From NCBI RefSeq assembly GCF_007751035.1, contig NZ_CP036433.1, positions 5,995,001 through 6,059,000 on the forward strand: a stretch of DNA of 64,000 bases, given 5' to 3'. Numbering within the stretch: position 1 is the stretch's first letter; each line of letters begins with the position of its first letter. The DNA is from Lignipirellula cremea. Lineage in GTDB: Bacteria; Planctomycetota; Planctomycetia; Pirellulales; Pirellulaceae. Positions 26,594-35,985 of this stretch are shown in pieces. The position numbers and the translations under genes are program-made. Under the pieces are notes generated by a model, which did no database searches, was not told the DNA's origin, and saw only the letters and a program-made list of their open reading frames with translations.

Positions 26594-27502
26594 ATGAAAT
26601 CCTTTTTCCCCTTTACGCTTCGCGGCTTACGTTTGCTGGCTGGCGTCTTCTGCCTGGTCCTGCTCGGTTCGCTCCTCCAGGCAGCCGAGAAAAAGCCGTT
26701 GTCCCTGCACTGGGAGAAGAACTACCTCACCATCCAAGGCGACTTTGCCGGCGGCGAGGTGAAAATTCTTTACCTGGAAGCGTACTGCCGGCCTGGCTCG
26801 ACCGACCGAGTGTGGGGCGATACCGTCATTCCGCACCAGGCCGAGCTGCTGTCGGCCAGCCAGGACGGACAAGAAATCAAACTGCGCGACACGCTCCGCG
26901 ACGGCGTCGTGGTCGATCACCTGATCACCGCGGGCGAAGATACGGTATCGTTCCAGCTGAAAGCCCATAACCCGACCGACCAGCCTTCCGATGTCGACTG
27001 GGCCCAGCCCTGCATGCGGGTCGAACACTTCACCGGAACCGATACCCGCCAGGCCCGCGAGGCCCTGCCGCCCTACATCCGCAAGTGCTTTTTGTATATC
27101 GACGGCAAGCAGCAACGCCTGCCGACCACCCCCTGGGCGACCGAGGCCCGTTACACGCCCGGCCAGGTGTATCGGGCGCCGGGCGTGCCTGCGGGCGACG
27201 TCAATCCGCGTCCGCTGAGCTCGCTCGTTCCGTCCAACGGTCTGACCGGCTGTTACAGCGCCGACGGCAAGCAGATCCTGGCCGTCGCCTGGGAGCCGTA
27301 CCAGGAGATCTTCCAGGGCGTCATCACCTGCCTGCACAGCGACTTCCGCATCGGCGGCCTGAAACCGGGCGAAACGAAGCAGATCCGCGGCAAGATCTAC
27401 ATCACCGACGCCAACGAACCGAAGCTCCGCCAGCGCTACGAAAACGACTTCCCGGAGCAGGCCAAGGGAGCCTCGCAAGCGGCCGCTTCTGCGCAGAAGT
27501 AA
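26594..27502 (+). CDS. Secreted conserved protein of unknown function
   Basis: A 302-residue protein with a signal peptide (LLAGVFCLVLLGSLLQAAE) and AAGGCGG upstream of the ATG. The mature part is beta-rich: LSLHWEKNYLTIQGDFAGGEVKILYLEAYCRPG, then VVVDHLITAGEDTVSFQLKAHNPTDQPSDVDW and ILAVAWEPYQEIFQGVITCLHSDFRIGGLKPGET. These resemble immunoglobulin-like or carbohydrate-associated sandwich folds, in which the last part (GLKPGETKQIRGKIYI) is a typical closing strand. I do not recognise a named family. It lies 37 bases past the transporter, so the glmS-transporter-secreted set may be one unit. Confidence 0.7.
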   Translation: MKSFFPFTLRGLRLLAGVFCLVLLGSLLQAAEKKPLSLHWEKNYLTIQGDFAGGEVKILYLEAYCRPGSTDRVWGDTVIPHQAELLSASQDGQEIKLRDTLRDGVVVDHLITAGEDTVSFQLKAHNPTDQPSDVDWAQPCMRVEHFTGTDTRQAREALPPYIRKCFLYIDGKQQRLPTTPWATEARYTPGQVYRAPGVPAGDVNPRPLSSLVPSNGLTGCYSADGKQILAVAWEPYQEIFQGVITCLHSDFRIGGLKPGETKQIRGKIYITDANEPKLRQRYENDFPEQAKGASQAAASAQK

Positions 27503-27517
27503 GGACGTCCGGCCGGC

Positions 27518-27870
27518 TTACAGCCAGATGCGCAGGCCAGCGACGATGCCTTCGCTGCGGAAGTCGCCGATGCGAAAGTAATCGTAGCCGGTAAAGACTT
27601 CGACCCGGTGGTAGTGCAGGCCGATGGTTCCTCGGAGGTGCACGAGCGTTTCGCGACCCATAACGAGGTGCGACAATCCTTCCCAGGCGGCTGATCGGGT
27701 TCGGCGAAATCGGGCGGCAACCGACGGATTTCGCCGCTTCCTGTTCCGGGAAACTCCTGGGCGAACACGCCGCGCATCGAAGCTAGCATCGCCAGCAGTA
27801 GCAATGCCAGCGGGACGGCCCGCTTCAAGCGACTTGCTGACCACCCAAAGCTACTGCTTTTTGTCGTCAT
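27518..27870 (-). pseudogene. Remnant of a beta-barrel outer-membrane-type protein gene
   Basis: A signal peptide frame begins at 27870 (MTTKSSSF... then LKRAVPLALLLLAMLA... FAQEF) and runs into a polar PPDFAEPDQPPG stretch. At about 27677 the reading shifts: the next frame continues as GRETLVHLRGTIGLHYH, then VEVFTGYDYFRIGDF and ends GIVAGLRIWL at 27518. That ending, an aromatic 'GYDY' strand and a terminal RIWL-type strand, is typical of the last strands of planctomycete barrel proteins. The total span of 353 bases is not divisible by three, and a normal protein would be about 300-400 residues. I infer an internal deletion plus frameshift. An alternative is an unrelated short secreted protein. 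Confidence 0.5.
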
Positions 27871-28270
27871 TCTGTCCGCCCAGCTGCTTCGCTTTCCTGC
27901 CGCCTGCGATGGGGGAACCGAGCCTCTCCCCAGTCGGCACAGGAGTAGCAATCCGCATAATGTGCGTCAATGTCAATCTTGATTAACACCCGAAGCGTAG
28001 CCGCAAGTACTTTTGTTGATTCATCTTGCGCAGGTATCTCTGGTGCACACCGGGTTGCATTCCTGCCTCGGTGATCAGCAGGGGAAGAAGGCCCCCGGAA
28101 GACCAGTTTCCGGACGCACAACCCTGCTTCTCCCAATTTTCACGAGTGAATTCGCTTCAAGCCCGTTGACGACTCTTGGGGACTCCAATTATGTTCGTTT
28201 AGAATGTTTTCTGATCACTGTATTTCAGAATCTAATTCCAGCCGTTTCCACTTAGCCGATTTGTCCGCGT
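27871..28270. other. Intergenic region upstream of the LysR gene
   Basis: Nothing coding is convincing here. AT content rises toward 28180-28260, which fits a promoter region for the plus-strand regulator gene, but I could not assign hexamers or an operator. Confidence 0.4.
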
Positions 28271-29287
28271 ATGCATGTTAAATCGCTCAAGGTATTCTGC
28301 GACGTTGTCAGCCGGCGTAGTTTTTCGCGCGGCGCCGACGAAAATGGTATATCGCAGTCCGGAGCGAGCCAGATGGTGCATCAGCTGGAAAAAGGCCTGG
28401 GAGCGAAACTGATCGACCGCTCGAAACGGCCCTTTGTGCTGACCCCGGCGGGCGAAATCTACTACGACGGCTGTCGTAAACTGGTGCAGCATTATTTTGC
28501 ACTGGAAGAAGAAGTGATGGCCCTGCATCAGAAGGCCTCGGGCCAGGTGCGGATTGCCTCGATTTATTCGATCGGTCTCAGTAATCTCGATCGTTATGTG
28601 CAGGATTTCACGCGGGCGAACCCTGGCGCCAAGGTGCGGCTGGAGTACCATCATCCTGAGCGTGTCTGCGAAATGATCGAGAACGACGAAGTCGATCTGG
28701 GGTTGATCAGTTACGCGAAAAGCACCCGCACCATCACTGCCCAGCCGTGGTGCGAGGATCCCATGGTCGTGGTGTGTGCGGCCGATCACCCGTTTGCCGA
28801 ACGGGAATCGGTGCGAGTGGCCGAATTGAACGGACTCGATTACGTGGCATTCGACCGCGATTTGAGAATTCGCCGCGAACTCGATCGCGTTTTGTCGTCT
28901 CACAATGTGAACGTCAACGTGATGCTGGAGTTCGATAACATAGAAACCCTGAAGCGCGCCATTGAAATCAGCGCTGGCGTCAGCCTGCTGCCCATGCCGA
29001 CGGTCGAACGCGAAGTTCGCTCCGGCCTGCTGGCGGCGGCCCGGCTGCAGGATCTTGTTTTGACCCGTCCCCTGGGGGTAATTCACCGTCGGGGCAAAGA
29101 GTTAGGCAAAACGGCTCGAGCCTTTATGGATTTCATGCTCGACGCCCGCGCCTTGCAGGACGCGGTCCCCCGCTCTTCCAGTACCCAGCGCGAGTCATCG
29201 CGGTCCGAGGATGCGAGTCTCCCTTCGCATCGGGCGCTGGCAGAGATAAAACATGAGTCGCCCTCGGCGACTCATGCTGATGCATGA
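28271..29287 (+). CDS. LysR-family transcriptional regulator, probably of glutamate synthase
   Basis: The 338 residues show an N-terminal winged helix-turn-helix (SLKVFCDVVSRRSFSRGAD, then SQSGASQMVHQLEKGLGAKLIDRS) and a periplasmic-binding-type effector domain from about 95 (VRIASIYSIGLSNL, ERVCEMIENDEVDLGLISY). It sits 66 bases upstream of gltB on the same strand. By analogy with GltC-gltAB of Bacillus, where a LysR activator controls glutamate synthase, I infer it governs gltBD in response to a nitrogen metabolite; direct evidence is only the position. The C-terminal about 40 residues (SSSTQRESSRSEDASLPS...) are a polar tail beyond the usual family length and overlap a strong hairpin. Confidence 0.88.
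   Translation: MHVKSLKVFCDVVSRRSFSRGADENGISQSGASQMVHQLEKGLGAKLIDRSKRPFVLTPAGEIYYDGCRKLVQHYFALEEEVMALHQKASGQVRIASIYSIGLSNLDRYVQDFTRANPGAKVRLEYHHPERVCEMIENDEVDLGLISYAKSTRTITAQPWCEDPMVVVCAADHPFAERESVRVAELNGLDYVAFDRDLRIRRELDRVLSSHNVNVNVMLEFDNIETLKRAIEISAGVSLLPMPTVEREVRSGLLAAARLQDLVLTRPLGVIHRRGKELGKTARAFMDFMLDARALQDAVPRSSSTQRESSRSEDASLPSHRALAEIKHESPSATHADA
29252..29276 (+). terminator. Strong hairpin at the end of lysR, possible attenuator of gltB
   Basis: CATGAGTCGCC and GGCGACTCATG form a perfect 11-bp stem with a 3-nt loop, within the last codons of the LysR gene and about 75 bases before the gltB ATG. A T- and C-rich stretch follows, but not an uninterrupted T-run. It could terminate, attenuate or stabilise the transcript end. 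Confidence 0.45.
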
Positions 29288-29352
29288 GGCGGGTTCCGTT
29301 TCCCCCCCTTCTTTGCCGCCACTCTTATATTTGTTTCCTTGGATTGATCCGT

Positions 29353-32300
29353 ATGAAAACACCACCCCTTGGCTTTCCCTCAAAGTACGGTCTGTACGAT
29401 CCGGCAAATGAAAAAGATAGTTGCGGGGTCGGTTTTGTCGCCAATATCCAGGGCGCGCGTAGTCATCAAATCGTACTCGACGTCGATCATATTCTGCGCC
29501 GGATGGACCACCGTGGGGCCTGCGGCTGCGAAGCCAACACAGGCGACGGTTCCGGCATACTGACCGCATTGCCGCATGAGTTCCTGCAGAAGGTCGCCAA
29601 ACGCGACTTGAAAGCCAGCCTGCCGGATCCAGGCAAGTTTGGGGCCGGTCTGGTGTTCCTGCCGACCGACAATCTGGAACGGGAAAAGTGCAAGGCGGTC
29701 ATCGCCGATGTGGTTTCGGAATTCGGCCAGCGTCTGGTCGGCTGGCGGGAAGTCCCCGTCGAAACCGACAAGGCCGATGTCGGTCCCACCGCGCGCATGT
29801 CGGAACCGCGGATCGAACAGTTGTTTGTCGCCGCCGGCGACGGACTCGACGCGGAAGCCTTTGAGCGCAAACTGTATCTGATTCGCAAGCGCTCCAGCAA
29901 TCTGCTCCGCGGCGGCAAGGAACTCACCCAGCGGAAGATGTTTTACATCTGCAGCCTGTCCAGCAAGGTGATGATCTACAAAGGCATGCTCACCTCGTCG
30001 CAGGTCATGCCCTACTTCCCCGACCTGTGCGACACCGATTTCACCACGCACCTGGCGATGGTGCACTCGCGGTTTTCGACCAATACGTTCCCCAGCTGGG
30101 ACCGCGCACAACCGCTGCGATTTATGAGCCATAACGGCGAAATCAACACGCTCCGCGGTAACAAGAACTGGATGGGCGCCCGCCAGGGAGCCGCCCAGAG
30201 CGAACTGTTTGGCGACGAGATCTCCAAGCTGTTCCCCGTCGCCGAGCCGGACTGCAGCGACTCGGGCAGTTTCGACAACGTGCTGGAATTCCTGCTGATG
30301 TCGGGCCGCACCTTGCCGGAAGCCGTCATGATGATGGTGCCGGAAGCCTGGCAGCGGCACGAGTCCATGTCGGAAGCCAAACGCACCTTCTACGAATACC
30401 ACTCCTGCCTGATGGAGCCGTGGGACGGACCGGCGTCGATCGTGTTCACCGACGGCCATTACATTGGCGCCGTGCTGGATCGTAACGGCCTGCGTCCCAG
30501 CCGCTATTACATCACCCACGACGATCGGGTGATCATGGCGAGCGAAGTCGGCGTGCTGCCGGTCGAACCGGACAACATCAAAGAAAAAGGCCGCCTGCAG
30601 CCGGGACGCATGTTCCTGGTGGATTTTGAGCAGCGCCGCCTGATTCCCGACCAGGAACTGAAAGACGACTACGCCCAGCGCCGCCCTTACGCCCAGTGGC
30701 TGAAAGAGCAGCGGATCGACTTCGCCGACCTGCACACCGAAGACGAGCCGCACGGCTTTGATCCGGACACGCTCATGGCGCGGATGCAGGCCTTTGGCTA
30801 CACCATGGAAACCATGCAGTTCATGCTGCTGCCGCTGGTGTCGCAACTGCGCGATCCGGTCGGCTCCATGGGGAACGACTCGTCGCTGGCCTGTTTGTCC
30901 GACAAGCCCCGCATGCTGTACGACTACTTCAAGCAGCTGTTCGCCCAGGTGACCAACCCCGCGGTCGATTCGATCCGCGAAGAAGTCATCATGTCGCTGG
31001 AGTGCTACATCGGCCCCGAGCAGAACCTGCTCGAATCGACCGAGAAGCATTGCCACCGCTTGCGCGTGCCGCATCCCATTCTCTCCAACGAAGAACTGGC
31101 CGCACTCAAGCACCTGGACCACAATGGCTGGAAGTCGCGCACGATCGACATCACCTTCCCCAGGGCGGAAAAAGCAGCCGGCCTGCTGACGGCCCTCGAC
31201 CGCATCTGCGAAGAAGCAGCACAAGCGATCGACGACGGCTACTCGCTGGTGGTCCTCAGCGATCGCAACGTCGGACCCGACCAGGTCGCCATCAGCAGCC
31301 TCGTCGCCTGCGGCGCCGTGCATCACCACCTGGTGCGACAGGAAAAACGCACCCAGATCGGTATCGTGCTGGAAACGGGCGAAGCTCGCGAAGTGCACCA
31401 CCACTGTCTGCTGGTCGGCTATGGGGCCGACGCCATTAACCCTTACCTGGCGTTTGAAGCGCTCTGGCAGGCCTCCCGCGATGGACTACTCGACCAGGAA
31501 CGCTTCCCCGACGACGACCGGATTGTCGCCGCCTATCGCAAAGGCGTCGCCAAAGGAATCCTCAAAGTGATGGCCAAAATGGGCATCTCCACGCTGCAGT
31601 CGTACAAAGGCGCGCAAATTTTTGAAGCCCTCGGCCTGCAGTCCGAAGTCATCGACCGCTGCTTCGCCGGCACCGCCAGTCGTATCCAGGGCGTCAACTT
31701 CGCCGTGCTGACCGAAGAAACCCTGCGTCGCCACGATCTGGGTTATCCCAGCCGCGAAGACGACCGTCTGGCCGCCCTCCCCAACCCGGGCGAATACCAC
31801 TGGCGAGCCGAAGGGGAGAAGCACGCCTGGGATCCCCAGGCCATCAGCTCCCTGCAGCTGGCCAGCCGCGGCAACGACCAGAACGCCTACTGGGAATTCG
31901 CCGCCAACGCCAACGCCGTCGCCCGCCGCAGTTACGCGCTCCGCGGTCTGCTCAAGTTCAAAGAGGGCGCCCAGCCGCCCGTGCCGCTGGAAGAAGTCGA
32001 AGCGGCCAAGGAGATCGTCAAGCGTTTCTGCACCGGCGCCATGAGCTTTGGCTCCATTTCGGCCGAATCGCACGAATCCCTGGCGATCGCCATGAACGCA
32101 CTCGGCGGCAAAAGCAACACCGGCGAAGGGGGCGAAGACCCCGAACGCTACAAAGTGCTCGACGACGGTTCGATGAACCCGCGCCGCTCCGCCATCAAAC
32201 AGGTGGCCTCAGGGCGATTCGGCGTCACCATTGACTATCTGACCAACGCGGACGAACTGCAGATCAAAATCTCGCAAGGCGCCAAGCCCGGCGAAGGCGG

Positions 32301-33936
32301 CGAATTGCCGGGCCGCAAGGTCGATGACTTCATTGCCCGCATCCGTCACTCCACGCCAGGCGTGGGCCTGATCAGCCCGCCGCCCCACCACGACATTTAC
32401 TCGATCGAAGATCTGGCCCAGCTGATCCACGACTTGAAAAACTCCAACCCGTCCGCCCGCATCAGCGTGAAGCTGGTGTCGGAAGTCGGCGTCGGCACGG
32501 TCGCGGCGGGCGTATCCAAAGCGCATGCCGATCATATTTTGATCTCCGGCGACACCGGCGGCACCGGGGCGTCCCCGCTGACCAGCATCAAACATGCGGG
32601 TCTGCCCTGGGAACTGGGTATCGCCGAAGCGCACCAGACGCTGGTCCTCAACGACCTGCGTAGCCGCGTGGTGCTGCAGACCGACGGCGGCCTGAAAACG
32701 GGCCGCGACGTGGTGATCGCCGCGCTGCTGGGAGCCGAAGAAATGGGCTTCTCTACCGCGCCGCTGGTGGTGCTGGGCTGCATCATGATGCGGAAGTGCC
32801 ATCTCAACACCTGCCCGGTTGGCATCGCCACCCAGGACCCAGACCTGCGGAAGAAATTCACCGGCAAGCCCGAACATGTAATGAACTACCTGTTTATGGT
32901 CGCCGAAGACGCCCGCCAGATCATGGCGAAACTCGGCTTCCGCACCATGGACGAAATGGTCGGACGTTCCGACATGCTCGACGCCGCCGAAGCCATTGAT
33001 CACTGGAAAACCGACGGCCTGGATCTAAGTCCGATGCTCGTCCCCGCCCGCAAACCGCGGCCCGAGGTGGAGACCCGGCACACCATCGCCCAGGATCACG
33101 GCCTGGAACTGGCTCTCGATAACCAGCTGCTGGAACTGGCCGCTCCGGCCCTGGACCGTCGCGAACGGGTGCGGATCGAACTGCCGGTAATCAACATCAA
33201 TCGCACCGTCGGCACGATCCTCAGCCATAACATCGCCAAACGCTTCGGGGGCTCGACCCTGCCCGACGACCTGATCCACATCAAGCTCGACGGATCGGCC
33301 GGACAAAGCTTAGGCGCCTTCCTGGCCAAGGGCGTGACGATTGAACTCGAAGGCGACGCCAACGACTATGTCGGCAAAGGCCTCTCCGGCGGACGGATTA
33401 TCATCTATCCGCCCAAGCAAAGCACCTTTATCGCCGAGGATAACATCCTGGTCGGCAACGTCTGTCTGTACGGCGCCACCGCCGGCGAAGCGTTCTTCCG
33501 CGGTCGCGCTGCAGAACGGTTCTGCGTTCGCAACTCAGGCGCCCGGACCGTAATCGAAGGCATCGGCGACCACGGCTGCGAATACATGACGGGCGGCCGG
33601 GTCGTGATCCTGGGTCCCACCGGCCGTAACTTTGCCGCCGGCATGTCGGGCGGGATCGCTTACGTCTGGGACAAGGACGGCGAGTTCAACCTGCGTTGCA
33701 ACCTGGGCATGGTCGAAATGGAGAAGGTCGTCGACGAAGAAGATGTCGCCGAGCTGCTCGACATGATCAAACGCCACCAGCAAAACACCGGTTCGACTGT
33801 CGCGGAACAGCTGCTCAGTCGCTGGCCGAAGGTGTTGTCGGAGTTCGTCAAAGTGATGCCGATCGACTACAAACGGGTTCTACTGGAGCGAAAAAAAACG
33901 GAACCGCGAACCGAGGTGGAGGCCTCGGTGAACTAA
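29353..33936 (+). CDS. gltB: Glutamate synthase large subunit
   Basis: Makes two glutamates from 2-oxoglutarate and glutamine. The ATG at 29353 gives 1,527 residues. A short propeptide precedes the nucleophile Cys24 (DSCGVGF), which should become the N-terminus after cleavage, as in the family. The class II glutaminase domain runs to about 440, followed by a central domain. The FMN-binding barrel spans about 830-1200 (RFCTGAMSFGSIS, SGDTGGTGASPLTS). 3Fe-4S ligands lie in CIMMRKCHLNTCPVGIA near 1143, and the C-terminal GXGXG beta-helix from about 1270 (GLSGGRIII, ATAGEAFFRGRAAERFCVRNSGA). Upstream is the LysR gene; gltD follows 194 bases downstream. Confidence 0.97.
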   Translation: MKTPPLGFPSKYGLYDPANEKDSCGVGFVANIQGARSHQIVLDVDHILRRMDHRGACGCEANTGDGSGILTALPHEFLQKVAKRDLKASLPDPGKFGAGLVFLPTDNLEREKCKAVIADVVSEFGQRLVGWREVPVETDKADVGPTARMSEPRIEQLFVAAGDGLDAEAFERKLYLIRKRSSNLLRGGKELTQRKMFYICSLSSKVMIYKGMLTSSQVMPYFPDLCDTDFTTHLAMVHSRFSTNTFPSWDRAQPLRFMSHNGEINTLRGNKNWMGARQGAAQSELFGDEISKLFPVAEPDCSDSGSFDNVLEFLLMSGRTLPEAVMMMVPEAWQRHESMSEAKRTFYEYHSCLMEPWDGPASIVFTDGHYIGAVLDRNGLRPSRYYITHDDRVIMASEVGVLPVEPDNIKEKGRLQPGRMFLVDFEQRRLIPDQELKDDYAQRRPYAQWLKEQRIDFADLHTEDEPHGFDPDTLMARMQAFGYTMETMQFMLLPLVSQLRDPVGSMGNDSSLACLSDKPRMLYDYFKQLFAQVTNPAVDSIREEVIMSLECYIGPEQNLLESTEKHCHRLRVPHPILSNEELAALKHLDHNGWKSRTIDITFPRAEKAAGLLTALDRICEEAAQAIDDGYSLVVLSDRNVGPDQVAISSLVACGAVHHHLVRQEKRTQIGIVLETGEAREVHHHCLLVGYGADAINPYLAFEALWQASRDGLLDQERFPDDDRIVAAYRKGVAKGILKVMAKMGISTLQSYKGAQIFEALGLQSEVIDRCFAGTASRIQGVNFAVLTEETLRRHDLGYPSREDDRLAALPNPGEYHWRAEGEKHAWDPQAISSLQLASRGNDQNAYWEFAANANAVARRSYALRGLLKFKEGAQPPVPLEEVEAAKEIVKRFCTGAMSFGSISAESHESLAIAMNALGGKSNTGEGGEDPERYKVLDDGSMNPRRSAIKQVASGRFGVTIDYLTNADELQIKISQGAKPGEGGELPGRKVDDFIARIRHSTPGVGLISPPPHHDIYSIEDLAQLIHDLKNSNPSARISVKLVSEVGVGTVAAGVSKAHADHILISGDTGGTGASPLTSIKHAGLPWELGIAEAHQTLVLNDLRSRVVLQTDGGLKTGRDVVIAALLGAEEMGFSTAPLVVLGCIMMRKCHLNTCPVGIATQDPDLRKKFTGKPEHVMNYLFMVAEDARQIMAKLGFRTMDEMVGRSDMLDAAEAIDHWKTDGLDLSPMLVPARKPRPEVETRHTIAQDHGLELALDNQLLELAAPALDRRERVRIELPVININRTVGTILSHNIAKRFGGSTLPDDLIHIKLDGSAGQSLGAFLAKGVTIELEGDANDYVGKGLSGGRIIIYPPKQSTFIAEDNILVGNVCLYGATAGEAFFRGRAAERFCVRNSGARTVIEGIGDHGCEYMTGGRVVILGPTGRNFAAGMSGGIAYVWDKDGEFNLRCNLGMVEMEKVVDEEDVAELLDMIKRHQQNTGSTVAEQLLSRWPKVLSEFVKVMPIDYKRVLLERKKTEPRTEVEASVN

Positions 33937-34130
33937 GCCCCAGGAACGGCAAACATCGTTAAAAAATAAGGTCCAGACACGAGACGAAGACTGAACATCG
34001 CCGGCGGCCGTTCCCACAAACGGCCGCCAGCGGGAGTCGTCATCCTGCAGCCGGAAGCCCTCGCGACGAAGGTTCCCGCACAGGCCGGCGCCGGCAGTTG
34101 TTCCCTCCTTTTCCCGCAAAGCGAAGATCC

Positions 34131-35687
34131 ATGGGTAAGCCCACCGGTTTTAAAGAATTCAACCGCGAGCCCGTTCCGTATCGGCCGCCAATGCTGCGAC
34201 TGGAAGATTTCCACGAAATCTTCACCGAACCGGACCAGGAACATTTGAGCCAGCAAGGCGCCCGATGCATGGACTGCGGCGTACCGTTCTGCCAGTCCAA
34301 CAGCGGCTGCCCGATCGATAACCTGATCCCAGAATGGAACGACCTGGTTTACAACGATCGCTGGGAAGAAGCCCTGCACCGGCTGCATCGTACGAACAAC
34401 TTCCCGGAGTTCACCGGCCGCACCTGCCCGGCCCCGTGCGAAGGCGCCTGCGTGCTCGGCATTATCGAGCCGCCCGTCACGATCAAAAACATTGAAAACG
34501 CCATCATCGACCGCGGCTTTGCCGAAGGCTGGGTCAAGGCCGAACCGCCCGCTTCGCGGACCGGCAAAAAAGTAGCGATCGTCGGCTCAGGGCCTTCCGG
34601 ACTGGCCGCCGCCGCCCAGCTGAATAAAGCTGGCCACAAGGTCACCGTGTACGAACGGGCCGACCGCATCGGCGGGCTGCTCATGTACGGCATCCCCAAC
34701 ATGAAGCTCGACAAAGGCGTCGTCGAACGCCGCGTCAACCTGCTGCGCGAAGAAGGCGTGGAGTTCGTCACGTGCGCCCACGTCGGCAAGCAGGAAGATT
34801 TTCCCGACGGGCATGTCACGCAGATCATGCAGCAGAACGACTGCCCCATCCAGTTCATTGATCCGGACGTGCTGCGGAAAGAAAACGACGCCGTGTTGCT
34901 GGCGACCGGAGCCACCCGGCCCCGCGACCTGCCGGTTCCCGGCCGGGGCCTCAAGGGAATCCATTTCGCCATGGACTTCCTGACCCGCAACACCAAAAGC
35001 CTGCTCGACAGCGATCTGCAGGACGAAAAGTACTTTTCCGCCAAAGGGAAAGATGTCATCGTCATCGGCGGCGGCGATACCGGAGCCGACTGCATCGGCA
35101 CCTCGCTGCGTCATGGCTGTTCCAGCCTGATCAACTTTGAGCTGCTGCCGCAACCGCCCGGAACACGCGCCGAAGACAACCCCTGGCCGCAGTGGCCCAA
35201 AGTGTTCCGCATCGACTACGCCCACGACGAAGCCAAGGCCCGCGACGGCAAAGATCCCCGCGAGTACTGCATCCTCACCAAAGAATTTGTCGGCGACGCC
35301 GACGACCAGGTTTCTGGTTTGCGGACCGTCCAGGTGGAATGGGTCAAAGATGAATCCGGCCGCTTCCAGCTTAAGGAAATTCCCGGCAGCGAACGCAGCT
35401 GGCGATGCAACCTGGTGCTGCTGTCGATGGGCTTCCTTGGCCCCGAACAAACCGTCGCCCAGATGCTGGGAGTCGAGTCCGACGAACGGACCAACTTCAA
35501 AGCGCAGCACGGCCGCTTCGCCACCAATCTCGACGGCGTGTTTGCCGCTGGCGACTGCCGCCGCGGACAATCGCTGGTGGTCTGGGCGATCAACGAAGGC
35601 CGTGGCGCCGCCCGCGCCATCGACCAGTACCTGATGGGCTCCAGCAAGCTGCCGGCCCCCGGCATCGCCATGGGCGCCACGCTCTAG
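34131..35687 (+). CDS. gltD: Glutamate synthase small subunit
   Basis: Supplies electrons from NAD(P)H to the large subunit. The ATG at 34131 ([10 protein letters not shown]) gives 518 residues; the longer frame adds 11 poor residues. N-terminal Cys clusters for two 4Fe-4S centres are visible: [19 protein letters not shown] and [13 protein letters not shown]. The FAD site is [20 protein letters not shown], with [19 protein letters not shown] next. The NAD(P)H site is [21 protein letters not shown]-terminal FAD contact follows ([34 protein letters not shown]). The Shine-Dalgarno site is weak (GCGAAG). Transcribed with gltB. Confidence 0.97.
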   Translation: MGKPTGFKEFNREPVPYRPPMLRLEDFHEIFTEPDQEHLSQQGARCMDCGVPFCQSNSGCPIDNLIPEWNDLVYNDRWEEALHRLHRTNNFPEFTGRTCPAPCEGACVLGIIEPPVTIKNIENAIIDRGFAEGWVKAEPPASRTGKKVAIVGSGPSGLAAAAQLNKAGHKVTVYERADRIGGLLMYGIPNMKLDKGVVERRVNLLREEGVEFVTCAHVGKQEDFPDGHVTQIMQQNDCPIQFIDPDVLRKENDAVLLATGATRPRDLPVPGRGLKGIHFAMDFLTRNTKSLLDSDLQDEKYFSAKGKDVIVIGGGDTGADCIGTSLRHGCSSLINFELLPQPPGTRAEDNPWPQWPKVFRIDYAHDEAKARDGKDPREYCILTKEFVGDADDQVSGLRTVQVEWVKDESGRFQLKEIPGSERSWRCNLVLLSMGFLGPEQTVAQMLGVESDERTNFKAQHGRFATNLDGVFAAGDCRRGQSLVVWAINEGRGAARAIDQYLMGSSKLPAPGIAMGATL

Positions 35688-35985
35688 GACGCCCCGTCCG
35701 ACTGCCCCGGGGAAATCTCCTTCCCCGAGGGCGACCGGCCTGCAGGTCACGGGATTCTTGCGTCTGCGACGGCCCTGCGACCGCTTCTCTTTCCTTCGCC
35801 TCCTCAGCGCGATGCCCGGCCCCGGCGCAGTGCGGCCAACCGCCGGCGCCCCCAGTCGGAGTTCTTTTTTCGTCAGGCGGCGCCGGAGGTAAAAAATTCC
35901 GGCGAAAACCGCTGAATTCCAGGAGCAGATCGGTTATCCTGGAGAAGGAAGTTCGGCAGCGGTCCTACGCGGAGAATTTGCAGAA

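Noticed and set aside
29380-31404. Minus-strand frame of 674 residues over gltB
   Set aside because: Antisense to glutamate synthase motifs.
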